From: Flavobacterium sp. DG2-3
GTDB lineage: Bacteria; Bacteroidota; Bacteroidia; Flavobacteriales; Flavobacteriaceae
DNA length: 64,000 nt
Reading direction: 5' to 3'
NCBI RefSeq assembly: GCF_030730925.1
Contig: NZ_JAVAMB010000021.1
Location: 1-64,000, forward strand
Under the pieces are notes generated by a model. The model ran no database searches and had not been told where the DNA came from. It saw nothing but the letters and a program-made list of their open reading frames with translations. The translations under genes were made by a program, and so were the position numbers. Shown here piece by piece: positions 44,613 through 52,824 of this stretch; the stretch's first letter is position 1; each line of letters starts with the position of its first letter.

Positions 44613-46382
44613 ATGATAAAATTCAGAAAACAATTAAGTTGTGCATTACTAGTTTTGTTCTTTTCTGTTTCGGCTTATAGCAAAACGGTCATTTTTGTCA
44701 ATCAAGTTGGGTTTGATCCGAAGAGTCCAAAAATTGCCATTATTGAATATTATAGCAATCTTTTAAATTCAACTTTTGACCTTATAGATGCCGATTCTGG
44801 AAAAACAGTTTTTACTTCTAAAATTGGAAAAGCAGAAAGTGTAGCCGATTGGAAACTTGGCATTTTTTATTATAAAGCCGATTTTTCCTCTTTTCAAAAA
44901 CCTGGAAATTATAAAGTTACATTCAAAATTGCAGATCAAATTTATACTTCTGCCCGTTTTTCTATAGAAGAAAACATATTGGCTAAAAGAACCATTTCTT
45001 CGATTGTTCATTATTATAACAAGCAAAGAGCCAATACTCCTGAAGAACTGGAAGCGGACAAGAACATGCTATTATTTGGAAGCACAAAAAAAGTAGACGT
45101 TCACGGCGGATGGTGCGATGCATCTGGAGACGTAAGCAAATATTTTTCTCATTTAGCTTACGCCAATTTTGTATCGCCACAGCAGACGCCTTTGGTTACT
45201 TGGTCGTTAATCAATACTTCTGAAAAAATCTCAAAACAGCTTCGACAATGGAAAATAAAAGATTCTCTAGATAACGAAGCTATTTGGGGTGCCGATTATA
45301 TGATGCGCTGTCTTTCTGATGAAGATTATTTCTATATGATTGTTTTCAGTTATTTCGATAAAAATCCAGCAGCGAGAAGAATTGTTGGACTCAAAGCCAA
45401 TAGTGTTACGACAGATGAATACCAATCTGCTTTTCGCGAAGGCGCCGGAATGGCAATAGCCTCGCTTGCCAGAATTTCAAAATGGAATAAAAGCGGCGAT
45501 TTTACTTCAAAACAATATTTAGACGGTGCCAAACGAGCTTATGCGCATCTTTTAAGTAACAATACCAAATATGACGACGACGGAAAAGAAAACATTATAG
45601 ACGATTATTGTGCTTTGATGGCAGTGACAGAATTATGGATTGCGACCAATGATTTTTTTTATAAAAATGAAGCCAGAAAATGGGCGCATAAACTTGAAGA
45701 CCGAATGACGGATAAAGGATGGTTTAGAAGCAACGACGGAAATCGTCCGTTTTGGCACGCCGCCGATGCAGGTTTGCCAATCGTTGCGCTTACAAGATAT
45801 TTGGAAAAGGAAACTGACAATAAAGAAAGGAATGCTGCCCAAAATGTCATTAAAAAAGCTTTAGACTATAATTTATCTGTTACAAACAATGTGGCAAATC
45901 CGTTTGGGTATGCGAGACAAAGTTTTTTATATAATAATAAAATTCAAGACGGATTTTTTATTCCGCATGAAAATGAAACTGGCTGGTGGTGGCAAGGCGA
46001 AAATGCCCGATTAGCTTCATTAGCAACTGCAGCAATAGAAGGCGGAAAAAGTATTTCGATTCCAAAAAACAGCAGCACAAAAAAAGAACTCGATTTATTC
46101 GCATCACAGCAATTGTCTTGGATTTTAGGCTGTAATCCCTATTCAATGTGTTTCTTGTACAAATTTGGAGAAAACAACGTTCCTTATATGCATTCTAATT
46201 ATGGACACGGTTCAGAAAAAGGCGGAATCTCTAACGGAATTACAGGCAAAGATGGAAATGGAGATGGTTCTGGAATTGATTTTAAAACAGAAGACAAAGG
46301 CAACGAATGGCGCTGGACCGAGCAATGGATTCCGCATTCAGCATGGTTTTTACAAGCCATAACCGCAATGGTTGAACCTTAA
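44613..46382 (+). CDS. Glycoside hydrolase family 9 (endoglucanase-like)
   Basis: The 589-residue exported protein has a signal peptide (about 1-24), then an immunoglobulin-like N-terminal domain of the CelD_N type (about 25-110; VIFVNQVGFDPKSPKIAI). The (alpha/alpha)6-barrel GH9 catalytic domain shows VHGGWCDASGDVSKYFSHLA with the catalytic base Asp pair. Near the C terminus it has ILGCNPYSMCFLYKFG and RWTEQWIPHSAWF with the acid Glu. GH9 enzymes cleave beta-1,4-glucans or related glycans. The DASGDxSKY variant with an extra Ser/Gly belongs to a Bacteroidota subgroup whose substrate need not be cellulose. A ThuA-like gene follows 21 bases later. Confidence 0.88.
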   Translation: MIKFRKQLSCALLVLFFSVSAYSKTVIFVNQVGFDPKSPKIAIIEYYSNLLNSTFDLIDADSGKTVFTSKIGKAESVADWKLGIFYYKADFSSFQKPGNYKVTFKIADQIYTSARFSIEENILAKRTISSIVHYYNKQRANTPEELEADKNMLLFGSTKKVDVHGGWCDASGDVSKYFSHLAYANFVSPQQTPLVTWSLINTSEKISKQLRQWKIKDSLDNEAIWGADYMMRCLSDEDYFYMIVFSYFDKNPAARRIVGLKANSVTTDEYQSAFREGAGMAIASLARISKWNKSGDFTSKQYLDGAKRAYAHLLSNNTKYDDDGKENIIDDYCALMAVTELWIATNDFFYKNEARKWAHKLEDRMTDKGWFRSNDGNRPFWHAADAGLPIVALTRYLEKETDNKERNAAQNVIKKALDYNLSVTNNVANPFGYARQSFLYNNKIQDGFFIPHENETGWWWQGENARLASLATAAIEGGKSISIPKNSSTKKELDLFASQQLSWILGCNPYSMCFLYKFGENNVPYMHSNYGHGSEKGGISNGITGKDGNGDGSGIDFKTEDKGNEWRWTEQWIPHSAWFLQAITAMVEP

Positions 46383-46403
46383 TTAAACATAAAAAATGCT
46401 TTC

Positions 46404-47177
46404 ATGAAAAATTCAATATTTTTTATTTTACTTATTTCAGGCTGTTTTGTAGAGCAGAATTGTTTAGCCCAAAAACAAAAAAAATCACGTTTTAAAGCTT
46501 TGGTTTTATATGAAAATGGCGGACATCATCTGGATTTTACAAAAGCAGCAAAACCTTGGCTAAACAAACTTGCAGCTGACAGCAGTTTTACAATTGATTA
46601 TATTGAAAATACTAAAACAATCAATGAAGCACTTTTAAAAAACTATCAAGTCTTTATACAATTAGATTATCCTCCTTATACCTGGAGCGAAGAATCGATG
46701 CAGGCCTTTCAAAAATATATGAACAGCGGAAAAGGCGGCTGGATTGGCTTGCATCATGCTACTTTACTTGGAGAATTTGACGGATATCCAATGTGGAAAT
46801 GGTTTTCTGATTTTATGGGAGGAATCACATTTAAGAATTACATACCCGATTTTGCAAGCGGTAAAGTTACTATTGAAGATAAATTGCATCCTACAACGAA
46901 AAATCTTCCGTCTGATTTTCTCATCAAAAAAGAAGAATGGTATACTTATGATAAAAGTCCGAGACCAAATGTTCATGTTCTGGCTTCCGTCGACGAATCT
47001 ACTTACCAGCCCGATTCAAAAATAAAAATGGGAGATCATCCTGTGGTATGGACAAACGATCATTTTGCTTCCCGAAATGTATATATTTTTATGGGACACG
47101 CGCCAGAATTATTTCAAAATGAAGCTTACACTACGCTGCTTCGAAATTCTATTTTTTGGGCTGCCGGAAGAAATTAA
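46404..47177 (+). CDS. ThuA-domain protein (lipoprotein-like signal)
   Basis: The 257-residue protein has a signal peptide (MKNSIFFILLISGC) with a lipobox-like SGC. The ThuA/GATase-like domain shows FKALVLYENGGHHLDFTKAA, WIGLHHATLLG and ENPxHP-like HPTTKNLP segments, then DHPVVWTNDH and MGHAPELF. ThuA proteins act in sugar utilisation (trehalose/maltose isomerisation) and often accompany glycosidases, as here with GH9. It is followed by a strong terminator. Whether it is a sugar isomerase is inferred; the family is a fair match. Confidence 0.85.
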   Translation: MKNSIFFILLISGCFVEQNCLAQKQKKSRFKALVLYENGGHHLDFTKAAKPWLNKLAADSSFTIDYIENTKTINEALLKNYQVFIQLDYPPYTWSEESMQAFQKYMNSGKGGWIGLHHATLLGEFDGYPMWKWFSDFMGGITFKNYIPDFASGKVTIEDKLHPTTKNLPSDFLIKKEEWYTYDKSPRPNVHVLASVDESTYQPDSKIKMGDHPVVWTNDHFASRNVYIFMGHAPELFQNEAYTTLLRNSIFWAAGRN

Positions 47178-47181
47178 TTAT

Positions 47182-47219
47182 AAACGAAAACGCCACTGAG
47201 TTGAGTGGCGTTTTCGTTT
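47182..47219 (+). terminator. Terminator after the ThuA gene
   Basis: AAACGAAAACGCCACT (47182-47197) and AGTGGCGTTTTCGTTT (47204-47219) form a 16-bp stem with a 6-base loop. It also overlaps the stop region of the convergent gene. Confidence 0.92.
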
Positions 47220-47737
47220 TATTTTTTCCAATAGCTTAAGAATAAATCGTATAAAGCTTTTGCATCAATATCTACTTCAGATGCAGAGTACATTATATTC
47301 ACTCTAGAATTTTGCTCATCATGAGCCATTTTCCAAAGAAACTTAGAGACACGGCCTTCGTACTTCGTAATATTGTCAATTGTAACCGCAACCAAAGTGT
47401 CACCTCCTACTTTGTTTAATTGCACATCGGTAACATCTTGCCATTCTATTCTTCCAAAGGCTTTTGCGACTGGAGTTGTTCTTCCAGAAAACCCATTTGA
47501 ATCTATTTGAATCAATGGAGACTTATCTTTTACGCTTGCAAGCATTTTAAATGTCAAAACAAGCATTATTAAAAGAATAGCGCCAGAGGCAATCGATAAC
47601 TTTACTTTAAATATTCCATCAAAAGTTCCGATGCCATATAAAAATGCAATGGCTAATAAAACACTGATTCCGCTAGCATACAAAAGTAAGTTTCTGGTTT
47701 TCTTGGTATTTCTGTACAGATTTGTTTCTTCATTCAT
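47219..47737 (-). CDS. Two-helix membrane protein, STM3941-like
   Basis: The 172-residue protein has two membrane helices (about 16-37 and 47-66). A cytoplasmic PH-like beta domain follows (LIQIDSNGFSGRTTPVAKAF, GRIEWQDVTDVQLN, ALYDLFLSYWKK). This architecture resembles the STM3941 family of unknown function, but I place it by style only. It has no operon partner and converges on the ThuA gene with the terminator in between. Confidence 0.75.
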   Translation of the reverse strand: MNEETNLYRNTKKTRNLLLYASGISVLLAIAFLYGIGTFDGIFKVKLSIASGAILLIMLVLTFKMLASVKDKSPLIQIDSNGFSGRTTPVAKAFGRIEWQDVTDVQLNKVGGDTLVAVTIDNITKYEGRVSKFLWKMAHDEQNSRVNIMYSASEVDIDAKALYDLFLSYWKK

Positions 47738-48202
47738 GGGGCGTAGTAAAAATTTTTATTTGTTATTAGAATTAAAATGAAGATGCAATTTACTTCAAAA
47801 TATTTTTAAAAGCCAGAAACGCCCGTAAACATTGAGTTTTTTATTTGTTAAAACAAAAAAACTCAATTAAGAGCCAATGAGGCTAATTCTTTTCTCAACG
47901 ATGGATTTTGCCTATTTATCGAAAATCTGATTTGTTTTATCTGTGTTATAGAGACCTTATTCATAAATAATAAAATCACCTTCCAATATTGAATCATTTT
48001 TTATAACAGGACGACAAATACTTATAAATACAGAAATTAAAACTTTTTTGAAGTTAATATCTTTGTCACACACTTATGATTTCTCTTTATGATTGAAATC
48101 ATAAAAAGCAGCATATCTCCCAGATTAAATTTGTGGATGCAGGATTCAATGCAATTTGAATTACTGAATTCCAAATATTTATAAAATCTAAAAGAACACA
48201 AA
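47738..48202. other. 465-base non-coding gap before the flavohaemoglobin gene
   Basis: No gene is supported. A hairpin of ATTGAGTTTTTT with AAAAAACTCAAT lies at about 47831-47866. TATCTTTG at 48058-48065 fits the -7 box for hmp, with a leader of about 130 bases. A leader this long is unusual for this window and could hold nitric-oxide control, but I see no named regulator site. Confidence 0.5.
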
Positions 48203-49414
48203 ATGACTGCAACTCAGAAAGAGCTTATCGCCGCAACAGTACCTATCCTCCGCGAAAGCGGTGAAGTGCTTACCAATTATTTTTATGAAAGAATGTTTAG
48301 GCACCATCCTAAACTTAAAAATATGTTCAACATGGGTAACCAAGCCAACGGAAAACAGAAATCGGCTTTAGCCAATGCCGTACTGGCTTACGCAGAAAAT
48401 ATAGAGAACCCAAGCGTACTGATTGGCGTGCTAAAAGGCATAGGATCAAAACATGTCAGCCTGAACATACAGCCCGAGCATTACAAAATAGTAGGAAATC
48501 ATCTGATTGCTTCAATTAAGGAAGTAATTGGTGAGCCAGCCACAGATGAAATTCTAGAAGCGTGGACGGTTGCTTATTACCAGCTGGCAGACATCATGAT
48601 AAACCTTGAAAAAGAGCGTTACGCTGAAAATTTATCTAAAAACGGAGGATGGAATGGCTGGCGAGAATTTATTATAAAAAAAATCGAACAGGAATCATCA
48701 GAGATTAAATCATTCTACCTCTATCCGAAGGACGGAAAAGAAATAGCCGATTTTCATCCTGGCCAGTTCATAAGTGTCCAAGTTTTTATCAAGGAACTAA
48801 ATCTGCTTCAGCCAAGACAATACAGTTTGTCAAGCTCTTATAATAGAGAATACTATAGAATTTCTGTTAAAAAAGAAACTGGCATGAATTCAAATCCGTC
48901 AGGCAGAGTATCCAATGCCCTGCATTCCAAGTCCGAAGGAGATATTATTTCAATTTCTGCTCCTGCCGGTCTTTTCCACTTAGAAAAAGATTCAAAGGAC
49001 CCATTGGTACTTATAAGCGGAGGTGTTGGACTTACTCCAATGTTAAGTATGCTGGAAACGAACATAAATTCTCTACAGAATAAAAAAACAGTCTGGATCC
49101 ATGGATGCAGAAATGAAACTGTACATGCTTTTAAAAAACAGATTGAGCATTTTAACCAAAATTCAGAATGGCTCGAAACTTATACCTTTTATGAAACAAT
49201 TGAAAATGATACAGACCTGCCATCAAATACTTCACTAGGACGAGTAGATCTTGAAAAATGCCGTAACTCAATTAAGCTCAGCGGAGCAAGATTTTTTATC
49301 TGCGGTCCAGAAATTTTTATCAGAACACAATATCAGAGCCTGCTCAATTTAAATATAAGTGAAGAAAATATTTTTTACGAAGAATTTGGTCCTCAACTGA
49401 TAAATTTAAATTAA
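48203..49414 (+). CDS. hmp: Flavohaemoglobin (nitric oxide dioxygenase)
   Basis: The 403-residue protein has a globin domain (1 to about 138) with the proximal His in GSKHVSLNIQPEHY, followed by FAD- and NAD-binding domains. RQYSLSSSYN is the FAD motif, LISGGVGLTPMLSM the NAD motif and EEFGPQ the C-terminal signature. It turns nitric oxide and O2 into nitrate with NAD(P)H, protecting the cell. Length and order match the Hmp family. A small DUF2798-like membrane protein starts 1 base after its stop and is surely cotranscribed. It lies behind a long leader with a -7 box. Confidence 0.95.
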   Translation: MTATQKELIAATVPILRESGEVLTNYFYERMFRHHPKLKNMFNMGNQANGKQKSALANAVLAYAENIENPSVLIGVLKGIGSKHVSLNIQPEHYKIVGNHLIASIKEVIGEPATDEILEAWTVAYYQLADIMINLEKERYAENLSKNGGWNGWREFIIKKIEQESSEIKSFYLYPKDGKEIADFHPGQFISVQVFIKELNLLQPRQYSLSSSYNREYYRISVKKETGMNSNPSGRVSNALHSKSEGDIISISAPAGLFHLEKDSKDPLVLISGGVGLTPMLSMLETNINSLQNKKTVWIHGCRNETVHAFKKQIEHFNQNSEWLETYTFYETIENDTDLPSNTSLGRVDLEKCRNSIKLSGARFFICGPEIFIRTQYQSLLNLNISEENIFYEEFGPQLINLN

Positions 49415-49415
49415 G

Positions 49416-49619
49416 ATGCAAGTAAAAGAAGTCATCATAAAGAAATCATTTAGAAAAATTTTAAAAAATTTGATAACTACCTTCTTTATAACCCTAACAT
49501 TAGCATATACAAATTATGGTGAAAGCAACAATTTTATATTCCTCTGGATGCGGTCTTGGGTGATTGCAGCTCTGATTTCAAATTTATTTTCCATTTTTAT
49601 TTTTTCAAATAAAAATTAA
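49416..49619 (+). CDS. Small DUF2798-like membrane protein
   Basis: The 67-residue protein has two membrane helices (NLITTFFITLTLAYTNYG and WVIAALISNLFSIFIF) with a WMRSW turn, the DUF2798 pattern. It lies 1 base after hmp and so is translationally coupled to it. A hairpin at 49627-49644 ends the transcript. Its role is unknown; proximity suggests a link to nitric-oxide stress, which is inference only. Confidence 0.7.
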   Translation: MQVKEVIIKKSFRKILKNLITTFFITLTLAYTNYGESNNFIFLWMRSWVIAALISNLFSIFIFSNKN

Positions 49620-49626
49620 CAGCTAG

Positions 49627-49644
49627 GCCTTCATTTATGAAGGC
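49627..49644 (+). terminator. Terminator after the hmp operon
   Basis: GCCTTCAT and ATGAAGGC (49627-49634, 49637-49644) form an 8-bp stem followed by TTTTGCTTT. Confidence 0.7.
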
Positions 49645-49875
49645 TTTTGCTTTATATTCAGTACATAAGGATCATTTAATGAAGCATTTAAAATATGTAA
49701 ATAGTAGAAGAGATAAGATAAGTATTCTAAGAACTTCTACTTTTAATAAATTAAAGACTCTAATTTGTCTTAACTAGTTTAGTCCAGGCACAAATTATAA
49801 CAAGCAACATGGAAATCCAATTCTTTGCTGTTGCATTTGAATTCGTATATTCGGCCTTTATTTTGAAAAAAGAGA

Positions 49876-51156
49876 ATGATTGCAAAATTGAATGAAAAAA
49901 AATCCTATCCATGGATTGTTGTTGCCCTATTATGGTTTGTTGCTTTATTGAATTATTTAGACCGACAAATGCTCTCCACTATGAAATCAGCGATGATGGA
50001 TGACATTCCTGAACTGGCTAAAGCTGAAAATTTCGGTCTTTTGATGGCTATTTTCCTTTGGATATATGCGCTCATGAGTCCTGTTTCAGGAATTATAGCG
50101 GATCGGTTTAACAGAAAGAGAATAATTATAGGAAGTCTTTTTATCTGGTCAGGTGTGACTATGGCGATGGGTTATGCCACGACATTCAATCAGATTTATA
50201 TTTTGCGTGGCATTATGGGTTTTAGCGAAGCCTTTTATATTCCAGCTGCACTATCCTTGATTGCAGATTACCATCAGGAAAAAACACGCTCTTTTGCAAT
50301 CGCGATTCATACTACCGGAATTTATTTAGGACAGGCACTGGGTGGTTTTGGAGCCACTATTTCGAAGCATTTTTCTTGGCATTTCAGCTTTCACTCTGTA
50401 GGTTTACTCGGTGTGCTTTATAGTATAGTACTGCTGTTTTTTTTACAGGAAAAGAAAGTCTACTTTTTTGATCCTTCAAAAAAATCATCTGTCAATTATG
50501 AATTCAGGCAAATGTTTAAAGGATTGGGAATATTATTTGGAAATATCTCCTTTTGGGTTTTACTCTTTTATTTCGCTGCACCAAGTTTACCAGGCTGGGC
50601 CGCCAAAAACTGGTTGCCCACCTTATTTACCGAAACTTTACATTTAGACATGTCTTTAGCGGGACCAATGGCAACCGTCACCATTTCCATGTCTTCTTTT
50701 TTTGGCGTTTTAATTGGTGGTGCCATTTCAGACAGATGGGTGATGAAACATCTTAAAGGACGAATTTACACCAGCGTTATTGGATTATTTCTTACCATCC
50801 CGGCATTATTTTTATTTGGTTACTGCTTTAATATAGAGGCTATTATTTTTGGGGCTATACTTTTTGGACTTGGATTTGGAATATACGACACGAACAATAT
50901 GCCGATTCTTTGTCAGTTTGTTGCACCTCGCTACAGGGCTACTGGATATGGAATTATGAATTTTGTAGGTATTTCGGCTGGAGCCGTTATCACTGAGTTT
51001 TTAGGAAAAGCAGCTGATAATGGAGGAATGAGAAACGTTTTTATAATGCTCCTATTTGTTGTTGTCACTGCCATCGTTTTACAGCTGGTGACCTTGCATC
51101 CAAAAACTATAGATATGACTGAGGAAAAAGATTCTACAGGCCATGATGAACATTAA
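49876..51156 (+). CDS. MFS transporter (anion/sugar-acid symporter-like)
   Basis: The 426-residue protein has twelve membrane helices. The first loop carries LLNYLDRQMLS and the helix 2-3 loop SGIIADRFNRKR, both family signatures of the anion:cation symporter (ACS) and related groups. The ACS group imports hexuronates, gluconate or organic acids, so a sugar acid is a reasonable guess. There are no sugar-catabolism genes beside it. It has about 255 bases of upstream non-coding DNA that ends in TTTATTTTG near the start. Substrate unknown. Confidence 0.87.
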   Translation: MIAKLNEKKSYPWIVVALLWFVALLNYLDRQMLSTMKSAMMDDIPELAKAENFGLLMAIFLWIYALMSPVSGIIADRFNRKRIIIGSLFIWSGVTMAMGYATTFNQIYILRGIMGFSEAFYIPAALSLIADYHQEKTRSFAIAIHTTGIYLGQALGGFGATISKHFSWHFSFHSVGLLGVLYSIVLLFFLQEKKVYFFDPSKKSSVNYEFRQMFKGLGILFGNISFWVLLFYFAAPSLPGWAAKNWLPTLFTETLHLDMSLAGPMATVTISMSSFFGVLIGGAISDRWVMKHLKGRIYTSVIGLFLTIPALFLFGYCFNIEAIIFGAILFGLGFGIYDTNNMPILCQFVAPRYRATGYGIMNFVGISAGAVITEFLGKAADNGGMRNVFIMLLFVVVTAIVLQLVTLHPKTIDMTEEKDSTGHDEH

Positions 51157-51378
51157 AAATGCTAAAAATTTCGTCACTTTAATTGAGTTCAAAAGATTGG
51201 CATTAATTTTTTAAACCAATAAAACATCATAAATTCCGCTATCGTCAAAAATAAACTATTCGAACAGGATATTTTATTGCATATTTTGCCGATAACGGAA
51301 TTTTATTATCAGAGAGGACTTACGCCACTATTTTCTTCGAATAAAATAAAGAGACGCTCCTAACAGGTAAAACATGAT

Positions 51379-52170
51379 CTAAAAAAGAAAACCAAACCCT
51401 TTTCCTGATTTTGAAGAAAACCCATCTTCAAACTTTTTAATTTCATTTAAAAGATATTCTTCATATTGCTTTTTCATAAACTCTCGAAAAATCCCAATAT
51501 CCTCTTTTTCTCTTGTATCAATCAGAGCCTGAATATATTCTTGCTTATCTTCGCTATTAACAATGGCAAGTGGAACATCATAAAATGCCTGGATATAATT
51601 CATCAGCAATCTTGAAGTTCTGCCATTTCCATCATAAAACGGATGAATACTAACAAGATTAAAATGAGCATCAAACGATAAATTTAATTTTTCATCGACT
51701 GATAAATTTGTTTTCATTTTTTCATTAATAAATCCAATCAGATCATTAGTCAATCTTTCCACTTTATCATAATTAGGAAAATAGGAAACTCCAGCAGTTA
51801 CGTTTCCTTTTCTAAACATTCCTTTGCTAGCATCCACCTCTCCAAAAACAGTATTGTAAAGGCCTCCCGTATTTTTCATTACATAAGAATTAATTTCTTT
51901 AATCAATTCTATTGTTATTGGCGTTTTATTTCTTGCTTTCTCAATGATAAAATGTAGTGCATTAAAGTGATCTGTAACCATAAATGTATCATTCACTGGT
52001 TTTCCTTTAGGTGTTAAACCGTTATCTAAGAGAATTTGAGTTTCTAATTCAGTTAACGTTGATCCTTCAATTTTTGTAGAATGATGGCTAATAGAAATCA
52101 AATTAAATTTCTCATAATGCAATACATCGGCAATTCCTAAACTTTTATATTTTGATATAAGAGATTCCAT
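51379..52170 (-). CDS. Fic-domain protein (probable AMP transferase) with N-terminal inhibitory motif
   Basis: The 263-residue protein has the Fic motif HPFYDGNGRTSR near 175 (HPFx[D/E]GNGRxxR), intact catalytic His included. Upstream, STKIEGS near 32 matches the [S/T]xxxE[G/N] inhibitory helix of class II Fic proteins, where the Glu blocks ATP. So it is likely a self-regulated AMPylator (or de-AMPylator) of a cellular protein. It lies beside the tRNA cluster but is a normal cellular gene with no toxin-antitoxin partner. The target is unknown. Confidence 0.9.
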   Translation of the reverse strand: MESLISKYKSLGIADVLHYEKFNLISISHHSTKIEGSTLTELETQILLDNGLTPKGKPVNDTFMVTDHFNALHFIIEKARNKTPITIELIKEINSYVMKNTGGLYNTVFGEVDASKGMFRKGNVTAGVSYFPNYDKVERLTNDLIGFINEKMKTNLSVDEKLNLSFDAHFNLVSIHPFYDGNGRTSRLLMNYIQAFYDVPLAIVNSEDKQEYIQALIDTREKEDIGIFREFMKKQYEEYLLNEIKKFEDGFSSKSGKGFGFLF

Positions 52171-52275
52171 TGATTTGTGGTATTAGAAAAGTTTATATAA
52201 AAATACAATTCTAAATCAATTAAATCGAAAACTCCTTAAAAATCATCGGTAAAATGAGCAGATTGTACAAAACAA

Positions 52276-52302
52276 AAAAGCCACTCAAATTGAGTGGCTT
52301 TT
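52276..52302 (-). terminator. Terminator of the tRNA operon
   Basis: AAAAGCCACTC (52276-52286) pairs with GAGTGGCTTTT (52292-52302), 5 bases past the last tRNA on the minus strand, followed by a T-run. Confidence 0.9.
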
Positions 52303-52306
52303 GTTG

Positions 52307-52380
52307 TGATCCCAGAAGGATTCGAACCTTCGACCTACGCATTAGAAGTGCGTTGCTCTATCCAGCTGAGCTATGGAACC
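52307..52380 (-). tRNA. tRNA-Arg (anticodon TCT)
   Basis: The 74-base cloverleaf has acceptor GGTTCCA pairing with TGGGATC (one G-U, one U-G), an anticodon loop CTTCTAA and the TTCGAAT T loop. TCT reads AGA, the common arginine codon in this A/T-rich genome. Third in the Ser-Pro-Arg operon. Confidence 0.95.
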
Positions 52381-52412
52381 ATTTGTTTTAAAACTTTATG
52401 GCAAAGTTTCTG

Positions 52413-52487
52413 TCGGGGTGGCAGGATTCGAACCTGCGGCCTCCTGCTCCCAAAGCAGGCGCGATAACCGGGCTACGCTACACCCCG
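52413..52487 (-). tRNA. tRNA-Pro (anticodon TGG)
   Basis: The 75-base cloverleaf has acceptor CGGGGTG pairing with CACCCCG. The anticodon loop TTTGGGA lies on a CCTGC/GCAGG stem, and the T loop is TTCGAAT. Middle gene of the operon, 32 bases from tRNA-Arg and 14 from tRNA-Ser. Confidence 0.95.
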
Positions 52488-52501
52488 AGGCAAAATTTAA
52501 G

Positions 52502-52585
52502 CGGAGAGACAGGGACTCGAACCCTGGCGACGGTTACCCGTCGACAGATTAGCAATCTGCTCCATTACCGCTCTGGCACCTCTCC
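52502..52585 (-). tRNA. tRNA-Ser (anticodon GCT)
   Basis: The 84-base class II tRNA has acceptor GGAGAGG pairing with TCTCTCC. The anticodon loop is TTGCTAA, and an extra arm GACGGGTAACCGTC and the T loop TTCGAGT follow. First gene of the operon, nearest the promoter. Confidence 0.95.
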
Positions 52586-52617
52586 TTGCTCAAGGAATTG
52601 CTTCCGTTTTGCGAGTG

Positions 52618-52648
52618 CAAATGTATAACAACATTCCATTTCTCACAA
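52618..52648 (-). promoter_or_regulatory. Promoter of the tRNA operon
   Basis: The minus strand has TTG (complement of 52646-52648), 20 bases, then TACATTTG (complement of 52618-52625), fitting the consensus. It lies 32 bases upstream of tRNA-Ser. Confidence 0.75.
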
Positions 52649-52769
52649 GCTTTTTTTTGAGTTTTTTTAGTTTTTTTTCATCTTTTTTCAAAACCACTTC
52701 ACAATCAAACGAATAGAATTAACAAAAATTTCACCTTAAATTTAAAATTCACCCGATTCAATACAAAAT

Positions 52770-52799
52770 TTGAATTTATTCAAATAAACAGTAAATTTG
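52770..52799 (+). promoter_or_regulatory. Promoter of the thiolase gene
   Basis: TTG at 52770-52772, 19 bases, then TAAATTTG at 52792-52799 match the full Flavobacterium consensus. The ATG is 26 bases past the box. Confidence 0.85.
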
Positions 52800-52824
52800 C
52801 TAGATAACTATTATTAAACAGAAC

